Assembly: GCF_900290235.1 (NCBI RefSeq)
Contig: NZ_OLMK01000115.1
Location: 1 to 64,000 of the forward strand
Length of the DNA: 64,000 nucleotides
Source: Streptomyces sp. MA5143a
Lineage (GTDB): Bacteria > Actinomycetota > Actinomycetes > Streptomycetales > Streptomycetaceae
Reading direction: 5' to 3'
In this document: in pieces, positions 18,301 through 27,792 of the stretch
Numbering within the stretch: the stretch's first letter is position 1
Layout: every line of letters starts with the position of its first letter
Position numbers and translations under genes: made by a program
Notes under the pieces: model-generated
Told to the model about the DNA's origin: nothing
What the model saw: only the letters and a program-made list of their open reading frames with translations
The model's database searches: none

Positions 18301-19644
18301 TCGGGCGGTGTGACCACCGGGGTCCCCGGAGTGGCCGGGAAGGCCGCCAAGTTCAACGGTGTCGACGGTTACGGCCGGATCGGCGGACAGCGAGCACCCC
18401 ACGTCAATACGTCCCGCAGTTTCACCGTCTCGGCCTGGGCCAAGATGGACAAGAAGCCCGATGAAGCGGCGATCATCACGGCTCAGGCGGGCCAGTTCCG
18501 CTCCGGATTCGAGCTCTACTACTCCAAGACCTATGACCGGTGGGCGTTCAATCAGTACTCCGCAGATGCCGAGGACGCCACACCGATCCGCGCCATGCAG
18601 CCCGACGGCACTGCGGCGCGCGTCGGCGAGTGGGTGCACCTCGTAGGAGTGCACGACACGGTCATGAACACACTGACGCTGTACGTCAACGGAGCGAAGG
18701 CCGGATCAACCACCTTGACCAGCCCCTTCTATGCTGATCGGTCCATGTACATCGGTGCGGCCGGCTACAACGGGCAGGTCGTGAGCCACTTCCCGGGCAC
18801 TGTCGACGACCTGAGGCTGTACGACCGGCCGCTGTCGGCCGAGGAAGTGCAGCAGATGGTCAAGCAGCGGCCACTGGTCAAGGGCCGCTGGACCTTCGAG
18901 CAGGGCTCGGGCGCACCGCAGGTGACACCGGACGCGTCGGCATCCGGCAACGCCATGACGTTGCGGGGCGGAGCCACGGTCGGTGGTGCGGCCTGGGTCG
19001 ACGGCGGTGTCGTGTTCGACGGTGTCGACGACTACGGGACCACGGCCACCGCGCCGGTGGACACCGCCGGAAGTTTCACCGTCAGCACATGGGCGCAGGC
19101 GGCGGCCGTACCGGAAAAGAATGTGACGCTGCTGAGCGCACCCGGGGCGACGACCCGAAGCGCGTTCTCAGTGCGTTACGAGCCGAGTGATCACCCGACC
19201 ACCGACCCGGGACGCTGGCAGGTCACGACAGCCGCCACGGACACGGCCGGCGCTGTCGTCACGACGGTCGACCACAGTCAGTTCTCCCGGGCCGACGACT
19301 GGACCCATCTGGCCCTCGTGTACGACGGGCTGACCAAGGAACTGACGCTCTACGTCAACGGTGAGCCGGAGAACGTGCCGTGTGAGGACGCGGATGGTGA
19401 CGGTGAGCAGGACGTGCCCACGTGTACGGACGCTTTCTCCTCCGCCGAGAACGTGCAGTTGTTCAAGTCGACCCAGCCGTTGCACCTCGGTGCGAGCAAG
19501 ACCGGAGCGACCACTGTCGGAGGTCACTGGCCCGGTGCTGTCTCCGACACCTGGGTCTTCCAGGGACCGCTGACCGAGGCGCAGATCCGCATGCTGGCCA
19601 TCGGCCAGCCCGGCATGGCCACCGACGTTCCCGGTGGCTTCTGA
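15319..19644 (+). CDS. Secreted DNRLRE / triple-LamG protein paired with the Rhs toxin
   Basis: 1441 residues. A Sec signal peptide (about 1-30, ending AEA) leads into an Rhs-partner N-terminal region. A DNRLRE-type region follows (about 308-503, with RLFYRIPVSKFAGKKILSAE and TTWNSQ), then a fibronectin-like stretch. Three LamG/concanavalin-like domains come next, starting near residues 745, 970 and 1190, each with the paired motifs FSISAWAK / GSWTHLVGTYD / LYVNGK. LamG modules bind carbohydrate or protein at surfaces. The ATG at 15319 follows GGGAGG. It lies directly upstream of the Rhs gene on the same strand, so the two probably form one secreted system. The 190 bp upstream are unusually AT-rich for this genome. 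Confidence 0.85.
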   Translation: MPVSKRLRAAGAVLSVAVASGLPGASPAEAEPRAKAPTTTAQEVSGSEQPAATEIDALAKAKRTGKRVEVASQRGESSEVFATPDGRLEAREYLRPVWARVDGVWKAVDTDLAKSGNGMVAPKVATIGLEFSGGGDEAPMVRMVKAGRQLELSWPGKLPPPRLDGDTATYVDVLPGVDLRLGAQEDGFTQLLVVKSAEAADSKELAEVRLDMDARGLDVHETSGGGLEALDKGAGTAVFEAPEPVMWDSSPGPGAPPAGVRKNTGARTAATQAPSAGETGDGDSEPGAGESGKLAPVGVDVPAAQDALVLKPDTDVLRGDDTVYPVFIDPQMHTPDATAWTMASKYWASSPQWKFNGESDAGMGYCAWWYCQPHDTKRLFYRIPVSKFAGKKILSAEFTVRNTWSASCEARGVQLWRTGDISSSTTWNSQNRSGFWIDHLTTSSFAHGFDGCAAKDAEFNVKSAVQQAADKKWSTMTFGLQASNEDDPYGWKRFSDDAFLRVYYNRPPPQLKMSQLTMRYGGTCKKPENAPRIRSLGTIYANDVKDPDGDDVAVQFQAKWDSGDGKGLITRWRPELSKYKPSGSDFPITLPSSVPTNKQIHWYARVKDKGLDDVDGNYSPWSYTGDATGCYFVYDTAAPKPPTITSTDYPAFDTADPNDPWYDGIGRYGAFTVKAGEADVTRYWYGINVDPLSRNEITTTAGAARTINLLPPRVGTNTLFVKAFDSAGNASESSYRFRVKAGQPDRATWQLDEGANASKAEGSTPARILDLNGGATPGADGTLGTALSLNGTTGYASTDLSVVETTTGFSISAWAKLDTKPSHGAMVATQIGNDAAGFELLYSSAYDRWVFGTLTTDAPGATAKRAMAGTAGGAEAGSWTHLVGTYDPATTKMRLYVNGKLAGEVTHEITWNARRGLQIGAGRSSGSLKDFFPGAIDEVQLFDKAVAQDEVDKLYAKQTVGDPGRPAVAIFHLDEPDTETDQIEGHGGVVPATYSGGVTTGVPGVAGKAAKFNGVDGYGRIGGQRAPHVNTSRSFTVSAWAKMDKKPDEAAIITAQAGQFRSGFELYYSKTYDRWAFNQYSADAEDATPIRAMQPDGTAARVGEWVHLVGVHDTVMNTLTLYVNGAKAGSTTLTSPFYADRSMYIGAAGYNGQVVSHFPGTVDDLRLYDRPLSAEEVQQMVKQRPLVKGRWTFEQGSGAPQVTPDASASGNAMTLRGGATVGGAAWVDGGVVFDGVDDYGTTATAPVDTAGSFTVSTWAQAAAVPEKNVTLLSAPGATTRSAFSVRYEPSDHPTTDPGRWQVTTAATDTAGAVVTTVDHSQFSRADDWTHLALVYDGLTKELTLYVNGEPENVPCEDADGDGEQDVPTCTDAFSSAENVQLFKSTQPLHLGASKTGATTVGGHWPGAVSDTWVFQGPLTEAQIRMLAIGQPGMATDVPGGF

Positions 19645-19778
19645 CGGATGGCCTTCGGCTGTGGCGGGCGGAAGCCGCCCCGCACAGCCGAGTGCGTCTC
19701 CGTTCCGTACCCCCCACTTCCGCTCCCAGACGACGCCGACCGCGCCGCGGGTGCGCCGAACCAAGGACGAAGGACAGG

Positions 19779-22700
19779 ATGAACGGCAGATCCGGCAAGC
19801 GATCTCGAACACTGTGCCGACGCATCGCGCTGGCCTCCGCCGCGGTCATGGTCGGCACGCTTCTTCAGGGCGTGACACAACCGGCTGCGGCCGTGGATGA
19901 CGGCAAGGGCAGCACCGCCGTATCCCGAAGCGAGAAGCCCCTGCCCGGTTCGGCAGTCAAGGTGAAGCCGCGCCCCGTGGGCAAGGGCCCGCGTACGCCG
20001 AGGACACCGCCTGACGCGGCATGGCCCAGGGCGGCGACGGCGGTGGTTCGGCTCGCGGAGGGCGGGGCCGAAGCGAAGACCAGTGGGTCGGCATCCGCAC
20101 GCGCCAAAGGCCTTCCTCTGACTTTGGACGTTCGGGGCAAGGCCGCCAAACAACCGGTGACCGGCGACATCGAGGCACGTGTCCTGAGCCGCGCCGCAGC
20201 GAAGAAGTCGGGCACTGACGGGCTCGTGTTCTCGTTGCGCCCCAAGAAGATGGCCACGAACAAGCAGGTCGGCCGGGTGCGAGCCCACCTCGACTACTCC
20301 GGCTTCGCCGAGGCCTTCGGCGGCGGATACGCCTCCCGCCTCACCTTGGTCGAACTGCCTGCATGTGCGCTCACCACTCCGACCAAGCGGAAGTGCCGCA
20401 CCACCCAGCCGGTCACGGCGGACAACAACGCCGAGAAGCAGATTCTGACCGCACCGGATCTGCTGTTGAGGTCCGGTGCGCCCACCGTACTCGCAGCAGT
20501 CGCCGACACGGAGAGCGCGAGCGGAGACTACAAGGCCACCTCGCTGGCCGCGTCGGCCACATGGGAGACCAATCTCAACACCGGCGACTTCACCTGGTCA
20601 TATCCCATGGGTGTGCCTGATGTGCCGGGCGGAATGACCCCGAACATCGGGCTTTCGTACTCGTCCGGCGGTATCGACGGGCGAACGAGCAACACCAACA
20701 ACCAGTCGTCCTGGACAGGTGACGGGTTCGATCTGTGGCCGGGCTACATCGAGCGACGCTACAAGTCGTGCGCCGACGACGACGTGAAGAACGCGGACGG
20801 CAACAAGCCGGGCGATCTGTGCTGGGCCTACGACAACGCCTTCGTCTCGTTCAACGGCAAGGGCGGCGAGCTGGTACCCGACGGAGCCAATTCCTGGAGG
20901 CTCAGGAACGACGACGGCACCAAGATCGTTCGACTCTACGGCTCCAGCAGCGACGTGCGGGACAACGGTGCCCGCAACGACGAGTACTGGCGGATCACCA
21001 CTCCTGACGGGACGCAGTACTTCTTCGGTTACAACCGCCTTCCGGGCTGGGGGAGCGGCAAGGAGACCACCAACTCGACCTGGACCGTCCCCGTCTTCGG
21101 GGACGACGACAAGGACCAGTGCCACGCCTCGACGTTCGCCGACTCCTGGTGCCAGCAAGGCTGGCGGTGGAATCTCGACTACGTCGTCGACACCCACGGC
21201 AACGCCATCGCCTACTACTACGACAAGGAGACCAACTCCTACGGCCGCAACCTCAAGGCCGGCGACGACACCCGCTACGTGCGGGGCGGCACCCTCGACC
21301 GCGCCGAGTACGGCCTGAAGTCGTCTGCGGTGTACAGCACCAAGGCACTGGGGCTGGTCGACTTCACCAACAGCGAGCGCTGTCTGCCCAACGCGTCCAC
21401 GACCTGCTCGTCCATCAGCACGGACGCGGCCTACTGGTACGACACACCGTGGGACCTGAACTGCGAGAGCGGCACTGATTGCGACGAGGGGCGCTTCTCG
21501 CCCTCGTTCTTCACCCGCAAGCGACTCACCGAGGTCACCACCCAGGTCTACGACGGCAGCGGTTACAAGAAGGTCGACTCCTGGAAGTTGTCCCACCGCT
21601 GGGGCCAGGCTGACGTCGACTACCAGTTGCTGCTGGACTCCATCCAGCGGACAGGGCACACCGCCGATACAGCGGTCACCCTGCCGAAGACCACCCTTGT
21701 CTACTCCCAGTACTCCAATCGACTCGACAAGGTGGGCGACGGCCACGCCCCCTTCGTCAAGGAGCGCCTGTCGAGCATCGCCGACGAGTCCGGCGGCCAG
21801 ATCAACGTCAACTATTCGAACCCGGCCTGTGCCTGGGATGCGCTGCCGACCCCGAAAAGCAACACCAGTCGCTGCTTCCCCCAGTACATGGGCGGTAGCG
21901 CCACGGAGGACCCTGAACTCCACTGGTTCAACAAGTACGTGGTCGACTCGGTCGTGGCGTCCGACCGTACGGGCGGCGCCCCTGATCAGGTCACCTCGTA
22001 CGACTACCTGGGGGGCGCCGCCTGGCACTACGACGATGACGACGGACTGACGAAGGAGAAGTCCAAGACCTGGTCCCAATGGCGCGGTTACGGACGTGTG
22101 CGTGTTCAGACCGGTGGACCGGGTGGCCCGTCCGCGATGAAATCGCAGCAGGAGACGTACTTCCTGCGCGGCATGGACGGCGACCGCAAGGAGCCCAGCG
22201 GCGACACCAAATCGGTGACCGTCACGCTCGGCGAGGGCGAGGGCGACCCGATCACCGACCATGAGTCAGCGGCCGGCTTCGCCTACAAGACGGTCAGCTA
22301 CTCGGGGCCGAACGGCAAGGTGCTCTCCAAGACCGTGAACCGCCCCTGGCACCACGAGACGGCCAAGAAGGTCCGCGACTGGGGCACGGTGACGGCCAAC
22401 TACACCGGCACCAGGCACACGAAGACGTTCACCTCACTGGACGACGGGGCCGGCGCCGAATGGCGCATCACCTCCACTGCCACGACGTTCGACGAGGTCG
22501 CCGGTCGAGTGACCCACATCGACGACTTCGGTGACAACTCGACCTCTGACGACAACCGCTGTACCCGAACCAGCTACCAACTCAGCAGCACGCTGAACAA
22601 CATCCTCACGCTTCCCTCCCGTGTGGAGACCGTCGCCAAGTCCTGTGACAAGGCGGCCGGTCCCGGCGACGTCATCTCCGACGTGCGGAGCGCCTACGAC

Positions 22701-25700
22701 GGGGGCGCTTATGGGGAGGCCCCCACCAAGGGCGACGCGACCGCCAGCGCACTGCTGAAGATGTACGACGGCACCACGGCCGTCTACCTGGAGTCCGGTG
22801 CCACGTTCGACTCCTACGGTCGCCAGCTGACCAGCACCGACCTCACGGCAGACGTGAAGGTCACCGCAGGTGGTGTCCTGACCCGGACGGCGCGCAGCGA
22901 CGGCCGTACCACCAAGACCGAGCGAACCCCGGCTGCGGGCTTCGCAACCACCACGAAGGTGACGACGCCTCCCGCCACGGCGGGGAACGCGAGCTCGGCG
23001 CAGACCTCCACCACCGCGCACGACATCCGACGAGGACTGCCCCTGGCCCAGACCGACACCAACGGCAACGTCACCAACTTCGCCTACGACGCGCTGGGCC
23101 GCTCCTCCAAGGTGTGGCTGGCCGACCGGTCGACCGGCCAGACGCCGTCCTTCGAGTTCACCTACACCATCGCCGAGAACAAGGCGGTTACGGTCGGCAC
23201 GAAGACGATCGGCAACGGCGGAGCCCAGAGAACGTCGTACGTCCTCTACGACGGCTTCCTCCGCCCGCGCCAGACCCAGGAGCCGGGACCGGCCGGACAA
23301 AGCCTGGTAACCGACGTCCTCTACGACGAACGTGGCCTGCTCAGCAAGGAATTCGCCACCTACTACGCCAAGACTGTCCCGTCCACTGTTCTGTTCGCGC
23401 CAGACGACGCACTGACCGTCGAGACACAGACCTGGTACCGGTACGACGGACAGGGACGGCAGATCGAGGCGAAGCAGGTCGCCGGAAACGGGGACGGCGG
23501 ACAGGTCCTGGCCACCACCACGACCATTCACGGCGGTGACCGCACCACGGTCATTCCGCCGGTCGGAGGCACGGCCGGCACCACGATCTTCGACGCTCGC
23601 GGCCAGACCACCGAACTGCGCCAGCACCGAACGCGCAGCGCGACCGCCGCGTTCGACACCACCTCCTACGGCTACACGCCTCGCGGTGAACTGATGAAGG
23701 TCACGGACCCTGAGGGCAATACCTGGGAGTACACCTACGACCTGCTCGGCCAGCAGATCAAGTCCGTCGACCCGGACAAGGGCACGACGATCAGCGAGTA
23801 CGACGACCGCGGCCAGCTCACCAAGGTCGACGACGCTCGTCCCGGGGCCGCCCGTGCACTGTGGTTCGGTTACGACAATCTGGGCCGCAAGACCGAGACC
23901 AGGGAGGGTTCGTCCGGCGGCACACTGCTGAGCAAGTACGTGTACGACACGATCAGCAAGGCCAAGGGCCACCTGGCCGAATCCACCCGCTACAGCGGTG
24001 GAAACGCCTACACGACCAAGATCCTCGCCTACGACCGCCTGTACCGCCCCCTGCGCACTTCTGTCACGATCCCGTCCTCGGAGGGGGCGCTTCAGGGCAC
24101 CTACTTGTCGACGACCTCCTACGCGTTGTCGGGGCTGGTCGAGGGTGCCGGGTATCCGAAGGCCGGTTCCCTGCCGGCCGCGACGGTCGCCTATGCCTAC
24201 GAGGACGCCACGCTGCGCCCGATCAGGATCGATGGGCCTCAGGGGCTCAAAGCCACGACCGATTACACGGTGACCGGACTACCACGGGACCACCAACTGT
24301 CCAGCAGCGGCGGTAAGAGTGTCCTCGTCAACAACGCCTATGAGTGGGGTACCAAGCGCCTTGCCAACTCGACCGTCCACCGCCAGGACGTCGCGGGCTT
24401 CGACAAGAGCAGTACCTACGACTACGACGAGGTGGGCAATGTCCTCTCGGTGTCGGACGTCTCCCGTTCCGGCACCGACACCCAGTGCTTCACCTACGAC
24501 CACCTACGTCGCCTGACCGAGGCATGGACCCAGGGCACGACCACCTGCGCCACCGCCGCGAGTGGCAGTGTGCTGGGTGGACCGGCCAAGTACTGGCACT
24601 CCTACACCTATGACGCGGTGGGCAACCGTCGGACCGAGACGCTGCACGACGTCACCGGTGACGCCGCCAAGGACACCAAGAGGACCTACGCCTACCCCGG
24701 CGTGGGCAAGGCGAAGCCGCACGCCCTGACCTCCGTCACCGAGGCCCGCCCCGATGGCACGGCGTTGCAGAGCTACGGCTACGACGAGGTCGGCAACACC
24801 ACGACCCGCACCATCGGCGGCGACACCCAGACCCTTCTGTGGGACACCGAGGGCCACCTCGCCAAGGTGACAGAGCCGGTCGAAGGAGGCCCGGACAAGG
24901 TCACGGAGTACCTCTACGACCCCGAGGGCAACCGGCTCATCGGCAGGACCTCGACCGAGACGACGCTGTACCTCGGAGCCACGGAAATCACCCTGGCCAA
25001 GGGCTCCACCACCCCGAAGGCCACCCGCTACTTCGACCTGGGCAGCGGCAATCAGGCGGTGCAGAAGGACGACGGGTCCATCTCCTTCACGGTCGCGGAT
25101 CACCATGGAACGGGTGAACTGTCGATCGAGGCGGCCACCCAGAAGCTCACCCAGCGCCGCACTCTGCCCTTCGGAGGGATCCGGGGTGACGCCCCGACCA
25201 GCTGGCCGGGCACCAAGGGTTTCGTAGGCGGCACGGACGACACCAAGGTCACTGGTCTCACCCACCTCGGCGCCCGTGAGTACGACCCTGCCCTCGGCCG
25301 CTTCATCAGCGTCGACCCCCTCCTGGAGATCGACAAGCCCCAGACACTCAACGGCTACACGTACGGCGCTCAGAACCCGCTCTTCTTCACCGACGCCACC
25401 GGACTCGGTCTGGCCTGCGGGCCGGGATTCGACGCGGGATGCGGCACCGGAGTGGTCACCCACGGCGACGGCACGTTGTCCAAGGACGGTCGTCCTACCG
25501 GGGGCGGCACGATTTACAGGCCGCGCAGGGGGGTGAACGGCGCGCCCATGAACGGGCCCGTGACCATCCAGCCGTATGGCCAGTCAGTCACGATCCAAGG
25601 TGTCTACATCCCCACGCAGGAAGAACTCGCTGCGGAGTTCCCCTATTACCAAGAGAACACGGACTTCCAGCACAACCTGGAGAACTGGGCCAAGACTCAG

Positions 25701-26741
25701 TGCGGGCCCTCTCAGGCGTATGGAGATTTCTGCTCCGCAGTGGGCAAGCTCGGCTGGTTCGGAGGCAATCCGGAGATCGACGTCCTCGAAGTGATCGGGG
25801 TCCGCTCCTACGTCGACTGCTACAACGGCAAGGGCTGCAAGGACGCTGCAATCGATGCGGGAATCTCAGCTGTCGGTTACGGTCTGGGGAAGCTGGCCAA
25901 GGTCACGCTGAACGTCTTCCAGGCGGCCCTGAAACGTTCGGACAGCGCAGCCATCGGTTGCCTCATCGCGGCTGCGCACAGCTTCGTCGCCGGCACCGAA
26001 GTCCTCATGGCCGACGGAACGACCAAACCGATCGAGGAAGTCGAGATCGGTGACAAGGTCACGGTCACCGACCCGACAACAGGTGAGACCACGGTCCGTG
26101 AAGTCGCCGGGACCATCGTCACCGAGGACGACAAGCACTTCGTCGACCTCACCATCGAAACAGCCAACGGCACCGACTCCTTGGTCACGACCACGACCCA
26201 CCCCTTCTGGTCCGACTCCGAGGACACGTGGGTCGACGCGGGCGATCTCAAGCCGGGCATGACCGTCCGCGCTACAGACGGTTCTGCCGTACCGGTGGTC
26301 AAGACACGCGATTTCGCAGAGCGGCAGCGCACGTTCGATCTGACGATCAGTGATATCCATACGTACTATGTGCTGGCGGGGCAGACTCCGGTCCTGGTTC
26401 ACAACAGCAATGGCAGCTGTGGAATTGGTCGGGAGCTGATCGGCGACGAGAGGTCGGATCACATTCTTGATGGTCACAGGTATCCGGGGGCAACAGGTAA
26501 GGATGCTTTCCCGAAGGGGTGGTCCGATGACCAGATTCTGGATGCTGTTGCTGACGTGGTGACGAGTCCAAATAGTCAAAGAACCTGGTACAAGGGATCT
26601 GCTGTGCATGCCGAGAGAACCCTGAAGACCAGGAAGGGCGAACCCGCGGTTCAGAATGTGGTCGGGACCGTGGGAGGCGTGAGAATTCTGGTGCGTTACG
26701 AACCTCTCACTGGAAAGGTGCTCACAGCGTTCCCGCACTGA
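19779..26741 (+). CDS. Secreted Rhs/YD-repeat polymorphic toxin with Hint and EndoU-like C-terminus
   Basis: 2320 residues. A signal peptide (about 1-38) is followed by a long Rhs/YD-repeat shell with dozens of G-x3-Y/F-x-YD units (for example YGYDEVGNTTTRTIGG) and the core-closing motif YDPALGRFISVDPL (about 1835). A Hint self-cleavage domain covers about 2067-2210 (SFVAGTEVLMADGT, THPFW, ending VLVHN). The last ~100 residues (HILDGHRYPG, AFPKGWSDDQI, VVGTVGGVRI, LTAFPH) resemble bacterial EndoU RNases used as contact toxins. The ATG at 19779 has AAGGAC upstream. A candidate immunity gene follows 50 bp later. The toxin end has lower GC than the shell, as expected for tip exchange. The EndoU assignment is by motif memory, not search. 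Confidence 0.87.
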   Translation: MNGRSGKRSRTLCRRIALASAAVMVGTLLQGVTQPAAAVDDGKGSTAVSRSEKPLPGSAVKVKPRPVGKGPRTPRTPPDAAWPRAATAVVRLAEGGAEAKTSGSASARAKGLPLTLDVRGKAAKQPVTGDIEARVLSRAAAKKSGTDGLVFSLRPKKMATNKQVGRVRAHLDYSGFAEAFGGGYASRLTLVELPACALTTPTKRKCRTTQPVTADNNAEKQILTAPDLLLRSGAPTVLAAVADTESASGDYKATSLAASATWETNLNTGDFTWSYPMGVPDVPGGMTPNIGLSYSSGGIDGRTSNTNNQSSWTGDGFDLWPGYIERRYKSCADDDVKNADGNKPGDLCWAYDNAFVSFNGKGGELVPDGANSWRLRNDDGTKIVRLYGSSSDVRDNGARNDEYWRITTPDGTQYFFGYNRLPGWGSGKETTNSTWTVPVFGDDDKDQCHASTFADSWCQQGWRWNLDYVVDTHGNAIAYYYDKETNSYGRNLKAGDDTRYVRGGTLDRAEYGLKSSAVYSTKALGLVDFTNSERCLPNASTTCSSISTDAAYWYDTPWDLNCESGTDCDEGRFSPSFFTRKRLTEVTTQVYDGSGYKKVDSWKLSHRWGQADVDYQLLLDSIQRTGHTADTAVTLPKTTLVYSQYSNRLDKVGDGHAPFVKERLSSIADESGGQINVNYSNPACAWDALPTPKSNTSRCFPQYMGGSATEDPELHWFNKYVVDSVVASDRTGGAPDQVTSYDYLGGAAWHYDDDDGLTKEKSKTWSQWRGYGRVRVQTGGPGGPSAMKSQQETYFLRGMDGDRKEPSGDTKSVTVTLGEGEGDPITDHESAAGFAYKTVSYSGPNGKVLSKTVNRPWHHETAKKVRDWGTVTANYTGTRHTKTFTSLDDGAGAEWRITSTATTFDEVAGRVTHIDDFGDNSTSDDNRCTRTSYQLSSTLNNILTLPSRVETVAKSCDKAAGPGDVISDVRSAYDGGAYGEAPTKGDATASALLKMYDGTTAVYLESGATFDSYGRQLTSTDLTADVKVTAGGVLTRTARSDGRTTKTERTPAAGFATTTKVTTPPATAGNASSAQTSTTAHDIRRGLPLAQTDTNGNVTNFAYDALGRSSKVWLADRSTGQTPSFEFTYTIAENKAVTVGTKTIGNGGAQRTSYVLYDGFLRPRQTQEPGPAGQSLVTDVLYDERGLLSKEFATYYAKTVPSTVLFAPDDALTVETQTWYRYDGQGRQIEAKQVAGNGDGGQVLATTTTIHGGDRTTVIPPVGGTAGTTIFDARGQTTELRQHRTRSATAAFDTTSYGYTPRGELMKVTDPEGNTWEYTYDLLGQQIKSVDPDKGTTISEYDDRGQLTKVDDARPGAARALWFGYDNLGRKTETREGSSGGTLLSKYVYDTISKAKGHLAESTRYSGGNAYTTKILAYDRLYRPLRTSVTIPSSEGALQGTYLSTTSYALSGLVEGAGYPKAGSLPAATVAYAYEDATLRPIRIDGPQGLKATTDYTVTGLPRDHQLSSSGGKSVLVNNAYEWGTKRLANSTVHRQDVAGFDKSSTYDYDEVGNVLSVSDVSRSGTDTQCFTYDHLRRLTEAWTQGTTTCATAASGSVLGGPAKYWHSYTYDAVGNRRTETLHDVTGDAAKDTKRTYAYPGVGKAKPHALTSVTEARPDGTALQSYGYDEVGNTTTRTIGGDTQTLLWDTEGHLAKVTEPVEGGPDKVTEYLYDPEGNRLIGRTSTETTLYLGATEITLAKGSTTPKATRYFDLGSGNQAVQKDDGSISFTVADHHGTGELSIEAATQKLTQRRTLPFGGIRGDAPTSWPGTKGFVGGTDDTKVTGLTHLGAREYDPALGRFISVDPLLEIDKPQTLNGYTYGAQNPLFFTDATGLGLACGPGFDAGCGTGVVTHGDGTLSKDGRPTGGGTIYRPRRGVNGAPMNGPVTIQPYGQSVTIQGVYIPTQEELAAEFPYYQENTDFQHNLENWAKTQCGPSQAYGDFCSAVGKLGWFGGNPEIDVLEVIGVRSYVDCYNGKGCKDAAIDAGISAVGYGLGKLAKVTLNVFQAALKRSDSAAIGCLIAAAHSFVAGTEVLMADGTTKPIEEVEIGDKVTVTDPTTGETTVREVAGTIVTEDDKHFVDLTIETANGTDSLVTTTTHPFWSDSEDTWVDAGDLKPGMTVRATDGSAVPVVKTRDFAERQRTFDLTISDIHTYYVLAGQTPVLVHNSNGSCGIGRELIGDERSDHILDGHRYPGATGKDAFPKGWSDDQILDAVADVVTSPNSQRTWYKGSAVHAERTLKTRKGEPAVQNVVGTVGGVRILVRYEPLTGKVLTAFPH

Positions 26742-26791
26742 GGAAATAGTTCAATCAATCTGGGTGTGGCATCTTCGATGATTGGAGGATC

Positions 26792-27286
26792 ATGGAGAGA
26801 GATGCGAGTCTGATGAAAATGTTGCATCGTCTGGATGATCCCGAATGGCCAGAAGCGCCGGCCGACTACAATGCAGCCGATGCTGCAGCTTCATTCAGTC
26901 GCCTGGCTGTGCAGGTAGGTTCTCGCTTCTCGACGCCTTGTGAGATCGATCGAGACATCCAGGACTCCGCTCAGTACGGACGAATCGAAGTGCCGGGGGA
27001 AGCCACGGCTTGCGGGACGAGGATCGTTGTCCTCGTGAGCAAGTTCAAGCCATTGGCAATGGTGGCGGCTGATAATCCTGGCGCCTTCTTGGGTACAGAT
27101 GAAGCGCGCGCTGAAGGCGAGCTCGACGCGAGTGACCTTGAGAAGGTAGAGCAAGTTATTGCGGAATCGGGGTACGTCACGATTCCGGAAGAGCTTCTCA
27201 CCAGTCGCTATGACGGATCCACTCTCCTGCGTTTCCATGGTTCTGGGGAGCCGAGTTGGTGGGACCGGTTCTTCGGTTCTTTCTGA
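26792..27286 (+). CDS. Candidate immunity protein for the EndoU-like toxin
   Basis: 164 residues, soluble, acidic, no signal peptide, as expected of a cytoplasmic antidote. The ATG at 26792 has a strong GGAGG site. It starts 50 bp after the toxin stop on the same strand, has clearly lower GC than the flanking genes, and ends before a strong terminator. I recognise no named domain; the C-terminus is aromatic (SWWDRFFGSF). The immunity role rests only on position, size and composition. Confidence 0.6.
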   Translation: MERDASLMKMLHRLDDPEWPEAPADYNAADAAASFSRLAVQVGSRFSTPCEIDRDIQDSAQYGRIEVPGEATACGTRIVVLVSKFKPLAMVAADNPGAFLGTDEARAEGELDASDLEKVEQVIAESGYVTIPEELLTSRYDGSTLLRFHGSGEPSWWDRFFGSF

Positions 27287-27393
27287 TGAATCTCAAGTAT
27301 CTGGTTCCATAACCTTGGCTCTTATGGGTCGCATGGGATCCGATGTCCGATTCAACCCGGCCGCGCCATGATAAAGGATTATGCAGTGGCAAA

Positions 27394-27430
27394 GATCAGC
27401 CCCGCCGAGCTGTGCTAGGCGGGGCTGATC
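27394..27430 (+). terminator. Strong terminator hairpin closing the toxin locus
   Basis: A perfect 13-bp stem (27394-27406 with 27418-27430, GATCAGCCCCGCC) and an 11-nt loop, followed by TGGTGTTTG. It lies 107 bp after the immunity gene. The rest of 27287-27555 has no recognisable gene. Confidence 0.85.
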
Positions 27431-27555
27431 TGGTGTTTGACGGCAGTAGTCGACGGCAACGTCCGTGGAGGGTCAAACGAGCGGTGTAACTGGGGTGGTT
27501 GGGGTAACTGGCGGGCTGCGGAGAGTCGTCCGTCGAAGGTGGTAACGAGTTGCGG

Positions 27556-27792
27556 TTAACCCGTGCTGACCTCCGAATCGTTTGTGCGGCTAGCCGAAAA
27601 GTTGCCAGTCGGACGGCTGCAGAAGATAAGGAAAGTCGCCCAGGCTGTGGGGGAAAGGGCGAGGTGGGGGCCAGCGGGGTTCTTGGAGTCACGGATGCGG
27701 ATGGCGTGGGGGCCGGGGAATATCTCCAGGCATTCGCCGCCTTCGCCCCCACTGTGGCTCGACTTGAACCAGGAGAGTTCCTCGACGCTCAC
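27556..27792 (-). CDS. DUF397 family protein
   Basis: 78 residues. The DUF397 pattern is plain: LSWFKSSHSGGEGGECLEI at the N-terminus and RDSKNPAGPHLALSPTAWATFL in the middle. The last ~23 residues (from CSRPTG) extend past the usual end of the family. Its ATG overlaps the stop of the upstream XRE gene by 4 bp (ATGA). DUF397 proteins accompany Scr1-type XRE regulators in Streptomyces, often as a developmental regulator or toxin-antitoxin-like pair; the exact role here is unknown. Confidence 0.88.
   Translation of the reverse strand: MSVEELSWFKSSHSGGEGGECLEIFPGPHAIRIRDSKNPAGPHLALSPTAWATFLIFCSRPTGNFSASRTNDSEVSTG

Noticed and set aside
20600..25400. Repeated DNA in the Rhs gene considered as a separate repeat array
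   Set aside because: The similarity is the protein-level YD repeat of one long gene; the DNA units diverge and keep frame.
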